Shown one piece after another: positions 1-7,858 of a stretch of 64,000 bases of DNA. The position numbers and the translations under genes are program-made. The notes below the pieces were generated by a model. That model searched no databases. It saw only the letters and a list, made by a program, of their open reading frames with translations, and was not told the origin of the DNA. Every line of letters starts with the position of its first letter. Position 1 is the first letter of the stretch. Source of the stretch: Novosphingobium sp. SG919 (GTDB lineage: Bacteria > Pseudomonadota > Alphaproteobacteria > Sphingomonadales > Sphingomonadaceae); assembly GCF_012932495.1 (NCBI RefSeq), contig NZ_JABCNG010000001.1:806001-870000 (forward strand). The letters are read 5' to 3'.

Positions 1-165
1 CATGTGCGCGCCCAGGAATTCGCCTGCGGCGCTGGCCTCCTGGCGGCGCGTCCAGTCGCGGCGCTTGCGCTCCACTTCGCGCAGGCCGATCGTCATCTGC
101 GTGGGGCGCAAGTCGGCAATGGCCACGGTCTTGAGAATCGGTTGGATCGGTCCGGCCAGTCCCAT
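1..165 (-). CDS. ParB-like nuclease-family protein (N-terminal fragment)
   Basis: Only the first 55 codons lie in the window; the gene runs off the left edge. It starts MGLAGPIQPILKTVAIADL and continues with LRPTQMTIGLREVE. The LRPTQMTxGxREV signature matches the N-terminus of the putative ParB-like nuclease family (ParBc_2). It is not the chromosomal partitioning ParB. The start ATG is at 165-163. It lies 32 bp downstream of the SulP gene on the same strand, so co-transcription is possible. The biological role of this family is poorly defined, and the rest of the protein is not visible. Confidence 0.7.
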   Translation of the reverse strand, partial: MGLAGPIQPILKTVAIADLRPTQMTIGLREVERKRRDWTRRQEASAAGEFLGAHM

Positions 166-197
166 GATCTATTTCCCACCGTCTTTGCCCAATGGAC

Positions 198-1817
198 TCA
201 GTGCCCGGCAGGCGCAGTCTGCGCCAAAGCCACCGCATCAGCAACGCTGAAGGTGGCATTGCGTGCCAGGTCATCGAGACCGGCTGCCGCCAGCACCGCC
301 CGCGCGCGATCATGCGTGCGCGCCAGGATCAGACGGCCTTGGCGCGCGGCCAGGGTCTTGTGCAGCTCGCCGATCACTTCGGCCGCCGTGCTGTCCAGGT
401 CGTCGCTTTCCTCCAGGCTGAGCACCACCACGACCGGTGCGCCCGGCCGCTGGGCACGGCGTGCCACCAGGGCCAGCACCGTTTCGGCATTGGCAAAGAA
501 CAGCGGCGCATTGGGGCGATAGATGGCCACGCCCGGCACGGCGGCAGCTTCCGGATGGGCGGCGCGATCGACGAAATCGTGGCCCTGGCTGATCTGGCCC
601 AGTTCGCTGAGCGAGGGATGCGCCAGGCGATAGAGCAATTGCGCCAGGCTTAGCCCCACGGCCAAGAGCAATCCGTCGAGCACGCCCAGCGCCAGCACGC
701 CCAGCGCGGCCGCTGGTGCCGTCCAGCGATCGCGGCCCAGCTTCCACGGGCGCAGCAAGGGCTCGGGCGACAGGGCATGGGCCAGCGCGGCCATCACCAC
801 GGCGGCAAGCACCGGCTGAGGCAGGCGCGCGGTCAACGGCCCGGCCCACAGCGCCAGGGCAAGCAGGGCGAGCGCCGCCATCACCCCGGCCGCCCGGCTG
901 GTGGCGCCACTCGCCGCGTTGGCCGATCCGGCGGAAAAACCCGCGCCCACCGGCATCCCCTGGGCCAGGGCTGCGGCGGTGTTGGCCAGGCCCAGCGCGG
1001 CCAGTTCGCGATTGGCGTTCAGCGCATCGCCGCGTGCCAGCGCCAGGCTGCGGATCGTGCCCCAGCTTTCGGCAAACAGGATCAGCACCAGTGGCACAGC
1101 CAGCGGCACCAGGCGCAGCCACTGTGCGGGATCGGCCGGCAATACCGGCACCGATAGCACCAGCGGCGTTGGGCCGGCCTGGGCAATCCCCAGCCGGGCA
1201 AAACCGGGCAGGCTGGCCCCGGCAATGCCCAGCACCAGCACGATCAGCGCGCCGGGCACCCCCGGCCAGCGCCGCAGCAGCAACAGCAGCACGAGCGCAC
1301 CCAATCCGCAGGCGAGCGTCGCCACATGCCAGTGCGGCATCTGTTTCAGCACGGCCCAGGCCACGACACCCACCGTGCCGGGCGGGGCAGGCACGCCGGT
1401 CATCGCGGGCAGTTGGCGGATGATGATCGTCAGCGCCAGGCCAAGGGCAAAGCCGCGCAAAACCGGCCGCGCGATAAAGCCGGCAAGGCTGCCCAGCCGT
1501 GCCGCTGCCAGGGCGATGAACAGTCCCCCGGCCAAGAGCGTGAGGGCTGTGGCATTGGCGGCCGTTGCAGCAGCACCGCCTGGCCCCGCCACCAGGCTGC
1601 CAAGGCTGGCCGCCAGGATCGCGGCCGAGGACGAAGTTGGCGAGACGACGGCGAACCGGCTGCGCCCCACCAGAGCATAGGCAAGGCCGCCCGCCACGGC
1701 AGCAATCAGCGCGCGCCCTGGTGCCAGCCCGGCAATCCCGGCATAGGCAACGGCCTCGGGCAGCATCAGGCCGGCCATGGCCAGCCCTGCCAATGCGTTG
1801 CGCACAGTGAAAGCCAT
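198..1817 (-). CDS. SulP-family inorganic anion transporter with STAS domain
   Basis: A 539-residue inner-membrane transporter of the SulP (SLC26) family, which moves sulfate, bicarbonate or dicarboxylates. The N-terminal part is a run of about 10-12 hydrophobic segments opening with LAGLAMAGLMLPEAVAYAGIA, the family's amphipathic first-helix signature. Roughly the last 110 residues form a cytoplasmic STAS domain (GVAIYRPNAPLFFANAETVL onward, then VVVVLSLEESDDLDSTA). ATG at 1817 was chosen because a GGGAGG ribosome site sits just upstream and the hydrophobic domain begins at once; the open frame extends about 88 codons further upstream without family similarity. Substrate cannot be read from sequence. 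It lies downstream of the DapF-like gene on the same strand (85 bp gap). Confidence 0.9.
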   Translation of the reverse strand: MAFTVRNALAGLAMAGLMLPEAVAYAGIAGLAPGRALIAAVAGGLAYALVGRSRFAVVSPTSSSAAILAASLGSLVAGPGGAAATAANATALTLLAGGLFIALAAARLGSLAGFIARPVLRGFALGLALTIIIRQLPAMTGVPAPPGTVGVVAWAVLKQMPHWHVATLACGLGALVLLLLLRRWPGVPGALIVLVLGIAGASLPGFARLGIAQAGPTPLVLSVPVLPADPAQWLRLVPLAVPLVLILFAESWGTIRSLALARGDALNANRELAALGLANTAAALAQGMPVGAGFSAGSANAASGATSRAAGVMAALALLALALWAGPLTARLPQPVLAAVVMAALAHALSPEPLLRPWKLGRDRWTAPAAALGVLALGVLDGLLLAVGLSLAQLLYRLAHPSLSELGQISQGHDFVDRAAHPEAAAVPGVAIYRPNAPLFFANAETVLALVARRAQRPGAPVVVVLSLEESDDLDSTAAEVIGELHKTLAARQGRLILARTHDRARAVLAAAGLDDLARNATFSVADAVALAQTAPAGH

Positions 1818-1902
1818 CGTCACCCTCCCGCGCCTCTCGCTGCGCCTGGCCTCGATCACGAACCGGCCGGGCGTGGTTCGTCGGCGCGGCGCCAGGGCGA
1901 TT

Positions 1903-2718
1903 TCACAGCGCCCTATCCAGCATTGGGCGGTCGATCTCACCGCTGTAGATATGTTCAACCGGGCCGGCGAGGCGAACGCCACCCGTGCCGTCCCATTCCA
2001 CCTCCACCGGTCCCCCGTCGCACACAACCACGACGCGCTCGTCCAACAGGCCCCGGCGGATACCGCCGACAACTGCGCCACACGAGCAAGAGCCCGATCC
2101 CAGGGGGATGCCGCCGCCGCGTTCCCAAATCCGCAGCCGGATATGGCTGCGACTTAGCACCTCGACAAAATGCACGTTTGTTCGTTGCGGGAACAAGGGG
2201 TGCATTTCCATCGCCGGGCCAACCGTTGGCACATCGACGCGCGACAGGTCGTCGACGAAGAACGTGCAATGCGGATTGCCCATGCTGCAGGCGGTGGGAT
2301 CGCCCGCCAGGGGCAGGGCGAGCGTATCCGCCTCTCGTGCCAAAGGCACATCGCGCCAATCGAGCGATGGTGTGCCCATATCGACGGAGATGGTGCCACC
2401 TTGCCTGCGTTCACACCGCAGCAGCCCCCGTTTTGTTCGGATGAAGACAAAATTCTGCGCCGTCTCGCGCATGAGAAGATGGGCGACGCCGCGCGTTGCA
2501 CTGCCGCAGGCATCCAATGGCGTGCCGTCGGCATTCCAAAACGCCAGTTCGACGTGCCCGTCCTGGCCGTCCGACATCATGGCGAGCTGATTAAATCCAA
2601 TGCCGCGATGGCGGTTTCCAAGACGGCATGCGAGTGCGCTTGTCATGGCGATTGACCTGCCGCGCGCATCAACGATGACGAAATCGTCGCCGTTGGCATG
2701 CATCTTGTGGAATTCCAT
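1903..2718 (-). CDS. Diaminopimelate epimerase-like protein, second catalytic Cys replaced by Ser
   Basis: A 271-residue homologue of DapF, which interconverts LL- and meso-diaminopimelate with two cysteines acting as acid and base. Family landmarks are present: KMHANGDDFVIVDARG at the start, FWNADG, the first cysteine in DACGSATRG (Cys71), GNPHC, RTNVHFVEV and WERGGG. The usual ACGTGAC or ACGSGAC block that holds the second catalytic Cys reads GSGSCSC here, placing Ser208 at that position. The substrate-contacting Asn in the usual GNDF reads GDDF. Length is normal for DapF. ATG 2718 is preferred over ATG 2724 because AAGGA is well spaced from it. The changes argue against an ordinary DapF role. 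It could be a racemase or dehydratase of another amino acid, or inactive. A canonical dapF would be expected elsewhere in the genome. Confidence 0.75.
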   Translation of the reverse strand: MEFHKMHANGDDFVIVDARGRSIAMTSALACRLGNRHRGIGFNQLAMMSDGQDGHVELAFWNADGTPLDACGSATRGVAHLLMRETAQNFVFIRTKRGLLRCERRQGGTISVDMGTPSLDWRDVPLAREADTLALPLAGDPTACSMGNPHCTFFVDDLSRVDVPTVGPAMEMHPLFPQRTNVHFVEVLSRSHIRLRIWERGGGIPLGSGSCSCGAVVGGIRRGLLDERVVVVCDGGPVEVEWDGTGGVRLAGPVEHIYSGEIDRPMLDRAL

Positions 2719-3068
2719 GGGCATCCTTTGGCTACAAGCGATCCTGCGGGCTGTGGCGCATTGGGCGATATCCTGTTCGCCAGGGCCGGGAAACACCTCT
2801 TTGCTTCGACGGGATTTTGGCTCGATCGCGCCCATCGATGTCTGGCAATAGGGAAAGTCCAGGCGCGTCGTTTCGACCAGCACGCGGCGAACTGATCCGG
2901 CCACTCCATGATGCCGACCCAACGCGGCGCGAGGCCGCCGTAGATGGCGCCCGGCAGCCACCCGTGCGCGGCAGGGTGGTCACTGGAGGTTTTTCGCGCG
3001 CAGCCTGTCAGACATCAGCCGACCCAGGTGCACATCCAAAGATCAGCCGGTTGCATCTCCCCGGCCGT
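2719..3068. other. Intergenic region, 350 bp
   Basis: The open frame of the DapF-like gene extends upstream through here, but those codons show no family similarity. Short overlapping frames exist on both strands, none with recognisable homology or a convincing ribosome site. One minus-strand frame (about 2890-2950) reads like coding sequence (GAIYGGLAPRWVGIMEWP) but has no clear start and no family I can name. It could be a decayed gene. I see no terminator hairpin with a T-run. Confidence 0.4.
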
Positions 3069-4400
3069 TCAGTTGACCGCCAACCCCTGCCGCTGTCCCG
3101 CCGGCGGCAGGCATTGCGCCTTGTCGCTGCGGGGCGTGGCGGCGCAATCCCACCAGGCGCCTTCGCCGCCGTTTTCGCGGTTGCGGCGGTAGGCGAAGGC
3201 GAGAGTGTCCATTCCCCCAGTCGTTCCGCGCCAGCCCAGCACCACGCACCGTGGGCGGTGGCCGCAGGCCTCCAGCGCGAGGATGGCATAGCGGCCGGGA
3301 AACAGCGCGGGGTCGAACGTCAGGCGGATCGCACTTTCGTCCGCCGTGCCCCCGCCGCTGGCGGGCGCGGTGTGCATGGCCATCAGCGCGGCACGGCCAG
3401 GAGCGAGCGCGGCTGACGGGCTGCCATCGCGCGGGGCCAGGCCTGGGGCGCCCACCGTGCCATCGCTTCCAGCCAGCCGGGTATCGGCCGTCACGCCTTC
3501 GTCGCTGTCGGCAAGGCTGGCGAGCAGCGCACCATCCTGTCCCGCCGCGGCGGGATCGTGCGTGGGTGAAAGCGTCGCCAGCTTGGGTTCCAGCGGTTCG
3601 GTGGCCATGTTGGCGCCGCCGCGGCGAAAGGCGGGGGTCGTGCCCCACCAGCCTTGCCAGCGATAGAACAGATGTGCGCCAACCTGGGCCAGCTTGGTCA
3701 GCGAATCCCGCCACTTGGGCACCACGTAATCGGCATGGTAATGCGTTGCCCAGCCCACGCGGGGATCGACGGCGCCGGCCAGCGCCGCCCCGGCAATTGC
3801 CCGGGCCCGCGCCCAGGCTCCCGGGCCGGGATGGCGCGCGGCCAGGCTGCCATCGCAGGTGAAGGTGAATTGGCAGCCGGTCTGGCGTTCGGACCCCTGG
3901 AATACCACGCCGCATACGCTGCTGGCGAAAGCGGGATGGCGCGCACGGTTGAGCACGACCTGGACCACGGCCCGCTCGCCCGAGGGATCGTCGCCCGCTT
4001 CGTACCACGCAGCCGCAGCCAGGCAATCGCGCGCGCGTTCGTGGTTGGGCGAAAGCGGTGCGGGCAACACGAAGGGCGTGGCCGGCACCGCCGCCTCGGC
4101 AATCGGCACGGCAGCGTTGGAAGTGCGCGCGCCCTGGCTGCTCAAGTCGAGCAGCGCGGCGGGATCGGGCAGCGCCGGCGGCGGGGCGGTGGGACTGGCA
4201 AGGTCCACCCGCAGGGCGGCTCGGTCCGGGCCTGGCGCCAGCAAGCGCAACGTGGCCGCCAGTGCCACCATGAACAACAGCGCCATCGCGGCGCGCAGCG
4301 CAAGCTCGGCCCGCCTTGCGGCCGTATCGACGGGTGCCGCATCGGCGTCTGACGGCGCAGCGGCGGCGGTTTCGACAGGATCGAGCGGGATGCTGGCCAT
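3069..4400 (-). CDS. Cell wall hydrolase, SleB/Hydrolase_2 family
   Basis: A 443-residue membrane-anchored protein. One hydrophobic segment follows a cytoplasmic stretch of about 45 residues (RAAMALLFMVALAATLRLLA). The catalytic domain of the SleB-like Hydrolase_2 family comes next, with AAAWYEAGDDPSGERAV carrying the family Glu and then VVLNRARHPAF, CQFTFTCDGS and ATHYHADYV. Relatives cleave peptidoglycan glycan strands, so the likely site of action is the periplasm. The C-terminal half has no recognisable domain but contains RLTFDPALFPGRYAI and CVVLGWRG. ATG 4400 is used; a TTG at 4418 would overlap the stop of the upstream beta-barrel gene (TTGA). Tight coupling to that outer-membrane gene suggests a joint envelope role. 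Confidence 0.8.
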   Translation of the reverse strand: MASIPLDPVETAAAAPSDADAAPVDTAARRAELALRAAMALLFMVALAATLRLLAPGPDRAALRVDLASPTAPPPALPDPAALLDLSSQGARTSNAAVPIAEAAVPATPFVLPAPLSPNHERARDCLAAAAWYEAGDDPSGERAVVQVVLNRARHPAFASSVCGVVFQGSERQTGCQFTFTCDGSLAARHPGPGAWARARAIAGAALAGAVDPRVGWATHYHADYVVPKWRDSLTKLAQVGAHLFYRWQGWWGTTPAFRRGGANMATEPLEPKLATLSPTHDPAAAGQDGALLASLADSDEGVTADTRLAGSDGTVGAPGLAPRDGSPSAALAPGRAALMAMHTAPASGGGTADESAIRLTFDPALFPGRYAILALEACGHRPRCVVLGWRGTTGGMDTLAFAYRRNRENGGEGAWWDCAATPRSDKAQCLPPAGQRQGLAVN

Positions 4401-4414
4401 CGCGCGCGCGCCGC

Positions 4415-5746
4415 TCAAAACACGTATTTCAAAGTGATGGTGGCGCGGTTCTGGTCATATTCGCGTGGCTTGGCCACCAGGGCGGAAGACCGCCCCAGCG
4501 CGTGGCGCAGCGTGCCTTCGACCATCAGGTGCGGGGCCGCCTCCCAAGTGGCTGAGAGACCCACGCTGGCATAGCGATCCACCCGCGCACCGCCGCGAAA
4601 GCGATTGACGGTATAGCTGGCGGTGGGGCGCAGGATCAGCGTGCGCAGCAATTCATGCGCCGCGCCAAGGCTGAACTGCTGCTGTTCGATCCCCGCCACG
4701 TCCACGATCGGCGAACGCTGGATGGTCTTGTCGGCCGCCAGCGAAAAGGTGGTGAGCGGGGTAACATGCCAGCGCAGGTTGGCGTCATAGGCCACGCCCG
4801 CAATCGTGGGATAGGCCGGACTGGTGAAGCGCTGGTGCAGGTAACCCAGCGCCAGTTCCCCTTCCAGCAGGCGATCCTGGCCAAAGGCCACGCCGGCCAT
4901 CACGGCATAGCCATGCGCGCGGCGGGTGGCCTCTGCCGGGTTTTCATGGGGATAGCGCGTGGCGTTGAGGCGCACCGCAACCGAAACCGCCACTGCCGAC
5001 GAAATCGGCCGGATCACTTTGGCGCCACCGGCCAGCGCCTGGTAATCGCGCTGCGAGAGGACGATGGTGCTGTCGCCATCATGGCGGTTGAAATAGTGGA
5101 ACCGGTCGAACCGCAAATCGAATGCCAGGTGCGTGGCGCCAACCTGCTGTTCCACGCTGCCGCCCAGGCCAACCTGGCGATAGGCGATCGGCTTGACCCC
5201 GAACAGCGTGTCGCCGGTGGTGCCGCGCGCTTCGATCCGCCGGTCTATTGCCGCGTCCAGGTTTATCCGCGTGTCGCGGCCGATGTCGATGCGGCCGCCG
5301 ATTCCGGCGCCATAGCGATCGGTGCCTTCCGCGCCGTGGCGGGCATAGCGTTCGAACAGCCCGTCGGCGCGCAGCGTCAGCGCATGGCGATCCCATCGCG
5401 ATTGCACGGCGAGCGCCGGGGCAAGGCTGGCACCCACATCGGACACACGGGGAACGCAGCGAGCATAGAGATCGTCCGTGGCAATCGCGCCGAAGGCCAC
5501 GCTGGGCAGGATGCGCAGCGATCCTGCCTCGAACCCGGTGCCTTCCAGCCCCGGCCGCACGCGATTTTCCACGGTTTCCGGCCCGGCGCGACGATCACCG
5601 GCGTTTTGCCCGGCGGCCAGCATCGGCCACGAAAGGGCGCCGGCCAGGGACCCCCATTGCATGGCCATGCGGCCCCAGCGGCAGCGGCGCAGCCCGTCTG
5701 CCCCCGGCCTTGCGCGCGTGCCATCCCCCTTGCGATGCTGTTGCAC
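4415..5746 (-). CDS. Outer-membrane beta-barrel protein (BBP2_2-like putative porin)
   Basis: About 443 residues. A basic N-region is followed by a hydrophobic signal-like stretch (MAMQWGSLAGALSWPML, then AAGQ). The rest is alternating polar and hydrophobic strands ending ATITLKYVF, with the terminal Phe typical of outer-membrane barrels. Composition and layout match the putative beta-barrel porin 2 family, often found with polysaccharide export loci. GTG 5746 was chosen because AGGAGG lies 4 bp upstream; ATG 5668 is a plausible alternative that leaves a shorter signal peptide. The stop overlaps a possible TTG start of the SleB-type hydrolase, so the two genes probably form one unit. Cargo is unknown. 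Two polysaccharide-type genes (glycosyltransferase and pyruvyltransferase) lie upstream on the same strand. Confidence 0.7.
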   Translation of the reverse strand: MQQHRKGDGTRARPGADGLRRCRWGRMAMQWGSLAGALSWPMLAAGQNAGDRRAGPETVENRVRPGLEGTGFEAGSLRILPSVAFGAIATDDLYARCVPRVSDVGASLAPALAVQSRWDRHALTLRADGLFERYARHGAEGTDRYGAGIGGRIDIGRDTRINLDAAIDRRIEARGTTGDTLFGVKPIAYRQVGLGGSVEQQVGATHLAFDLRFDRFHYFNRHDGDSTIVLSQRDYQALAGGAKVIRPISSAVAVSVAVRLNATRYPHENPAEATRRAHGYAVMAGVAFGQDRLLEGELALGYLHQRFTSPAYPTIAGVAYDANLRWHVTPLTTFSLAADKTIQRSPIVDVAGIEQQQFSLGAAHELLRTLILRPTASYTVNRFRGGARVDRYASVGLSATWEAAPHLMVEGTLRHALGRSSALVAKPREYDQNRATITLKYVF

Positions 5747-6095
5747 CTCGCCTCCTGCCACCATTGCCCCAGTCACCATTGCCATGGCGGTGTCGTATCA
5801 TCGCGGCGCAGGCGCGGCGGCAGCAATTGACGCCATTACTGAGGCACTTTCCGGCCGCGCGCATCGGCATTTGCTTCACCATGGCCGGCATGGCCTTGCC
5901 AAGAGGCCGGCAGGCGCTTGCCAGGCCAGGCAAAATCGTGCCGGTTCAACATCATGATCCATCGTGCCGTAATCGCACCAGATTGCCGCCAAAGCCGGGA
6001 TATTTTCCCTCAGGCATTGTGCGGATCGGGTTTGCCGGCGCGTTAAGGATCGCGCGCAAGCATTCGTTGAGGGCTGTTATGTCACGCACCAAGGC
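5747..6095. other. Intergenic region, 349 bp
   Basis: It separates the minus-strand beta-barrel gene from the plus-strand small membrane protein, so it should hold both promoters. I see no well-matched -35/-10 pair and no terminator. A six-codon frame at 6079-6099 (ATG to TGA) ends across the GTG start of the next gene and could act as a translational coupler. Confidence 0.4.
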
Positions 6096-6605
6096 GTGAA
6101 CCGCTTGCTCGCCCGCTTTGCCCCTGCGCAGGTCGTCCGTTTCGGGCGCATCCTGGCGCTGTTGACCGCCACGGCAATGACGTTCGGCTATGTCACCGGA
6201 CGGGCTACGGCCGAAAGTACGGCAGTCATGGCCTATGTTCTAGGCCTGCTCATCCTGCTTTCCGCACCGGGCCAGCGCAGTTCGGAATTGCTCGGCGCGC
6301 AGGCAGTGTGGATGACGGTTGCCGAATTCCTGGCGGCCGCGCAATCGGGCCAGATGCTGTTGTGGCGCTGGGCGGTGTCGGTTGCGGCGCTGGCGGTGGT
6401 CATGGTGCCGCTCAAGATCCAGCATTTGCGCAGTCTGGCCTGCCGGCACCCCTATTCGCCGTTGCGAGACCTGGAAAGGCGAGCGCCGGCGGCCAGTTCG
6501 GCCGTGCTCGATGGCCGGGCGCGGCGGGTACGGCCCCGGCCCGGCCAAACGCCCGAAGCCGATGCAGATGGCGTGGCGGGGCATTCATCCTCGCGCGCAG
6601 GATAA
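6096..6605 (+). CDS. Small hypothetical inner-membrane protein
   Basis: 169 residues. The first 105 hold three hydrophobic segments (RILALLTATAMTFGYV, VMAYVLGLLILLSAP, WAVSVAALAVVMVPL), consistent with an integral membrane protein. The tail from about residue 115 is Arg/Pro-rich and disordered in appearance. No family recognised. The start is GTG 6096 with a weak AAGG upstream; it overlaps the stop of a six-codon leader. The last 154 bp overlap the 3' end of the convergent glycosyltransferase gene, so one of the two tails may be shorter in reality. A sphingomonad-restricted envelope protein is possible. Confidence 0.5.
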   Translation: MNRLLARFAPAQVVRFGRILALLTATAMTFGYVTGRATAESTAVMAYVLGLLILLSAPGQRSSELLGAQAVWMTVAEFLAAAQSGQMLLWRWAVSVAALAVVMVPLKIQHLRSLACRHPYSPLRDLERRAPAASSAVLDGRARRVRPRPGQTPEADADGVAGHSSSRAG

Positions 6606-7858
6606 GGCGCCGGGCCGCCCGACACCGCCGACGCAGCCAGCCGCGCGGCATAGAAATCGAGCAGACGGGCGATCCACGCATTGGGTGACAGCGCCAGGTC
6701 ATCGGGCAGGGCAAAGGCCGCCTCGCTCATGGCGCGCACGCGCGCATCATCTTGCGCCAGGGCGGCCAAGTGCTGGGCAAAGCCGGCGGTGTCGCGCGGG
6801 TCGATCGCCACGCCGGCGCCATGGCGCACCATGTCATCGGCCAGCAGCGCCGTGCCAGGCAGGATAACCGACAGGCCGGACCGTGCGGCCTCCATAGCCA
6901 CCAGGCCATAGGGTTCGGGATAGCGGCTGGGCATGACCAGCAGCCGCGCCCGCCGCGCCACCCGCGCAATCTCTGCCGGAGAAAGCCGGCCGCTGAAGCG
7001 CGCTTCGGGGTGGCGGGCGCGCAACATCGGCTCCATCGCGCCGCTGCCGACCAGGCGCAGCGGCACCCCGGCGGCGCGGGCAGCGGCAGCGGCGAGGTCA
7101 GGCCCCTTGGTTTCCTCAAGCCGGCCCACGAACAGCACTTCGCGGTTTTCCTCGGCCGGAATGCGCGTGGCAGACCATGGCTCAACCGGATTGGGCAGGG
7201 CGTGGATCGCATCGGCGGGAATGCCGGCGCGGGCCAGAAGCGGCGCCATGGCGGCATGGATTGCCAGCACCGGCGGCGCATGGGCCGGATCGAACACGCG
7301 CGTCTGGATGGCGTGGCGGACCACGCGCAACAGCTTGTGGCTGCGGCTGTGGCGGTCGCAGTCGGCCATCACGCAGGCGCGCGAGAGCGGTACGAGCGGG
7401 CAGGGTCGCCCGGTCTTGAGATCGGCAAATGCCCCGTTGGGGCAGGCCAGGAAGAAATCGTGCGCGGAAATCACCAGCCTGTCGCGCACCGGGGCCAAGG
7501 CGTGGAACACGGCGGGCGAGAGGATCTGCAACCAGCCATGCAGGTGATAGACCGTGCGTGGCGTATCGTGGGTTGCGATCCAGCGGGATACCATGCGGGC
7601 GGCGCTGCGGTTCCACAGCGCAGCCAATGTCGCTTCGATCCTGGGCCGAGAGAGCAGGCGGCCCTGGCCCAGCGCCACGCAGGCAATGCCCGCGGCCGCC
7701 AGGCTGCCATCGTCACCGGTATCGCCCGCCAGCAGCGTCACCGCGTGGCCTTGGGCGCGAAACGCCCGGGCAGAGGCCAAGGCCAGCGCGCTCGCCCCGC
7801 CCATCGGCCGGGCCAGATCGTTGATCACCACGATGCGATCGATCGGCACGCCGCGCAT
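6452..7858 (-). CDS. Glycosyltransferase, GT4-type (GT-B fold)
   Basis: 468 residues. The N-terminal half opens IDRIVVINDLARPMGGASALAL, the acceptor side of GT-B enzymes. The donor domain starts at VLFVGRLEETKGPDLA and ends with YPEPYGLVAMEAARSGL, the EX7E nucleotide-sugar signature of family GT4. It probably transfers a sugar from a nucleotide donor to a membrane-bound acceptor in the cytoplasm. ATG 7858 overlaps the TGA of the pyruvyltransferase gene (TGATG), so the two are coupled. About 40 residues beyond the usual end of the fold are low-complexity and overlap a convergent gene. Acceptor and sugar are unknown; a cell-surface polysaccharide is the likely product. Confidence 0.85.
   Translation of the reverse strand: MRGVPIDRIVVINDLARPMGGASALALASARAFRAQGHAVTLLAGDTGDDGSLAAAGIACVALGQGRLLSRPRIEATLAALWNRSAARMVSRWIATHDTPRTVYHLHGWLQILSPAVFHALAPVRDRLVISAHDFFLACPNGAFADLKTGRPCPLVPLSRACVMADCDRHSRSHKLLRVVRHAIQTRVFDPAHAPPVLAIHAAMAPLLARAGIPADAIHALPNPVEPWSATRIPAEENREVLFVGRLEETKGPDLAAAAARAAGVPLRLVGSGAMEPMLRARHPEARFSGRLSPAEIARVARRARLLVMPSRYPEPYGLVAMEAARSGLSVILPGTALLADDMVRHGAGVAIDPRDTAGFAQHLAALAQDDARVRAMSEAAFALPDDLALSPNAWIARLLDFYAARLAASAVSGGPAPYPAREDECPATPSASASGVWPGRGRTRRARPSSTAELAAGARLSRSRNGE

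Noticed and set aside
2719..2961. Upstream extension of the DapF-like reading frame by about 80 codons
   Set aside because: The extension has no DapF similarity, and a well-spaced ribosome site precedes ATG 2718.
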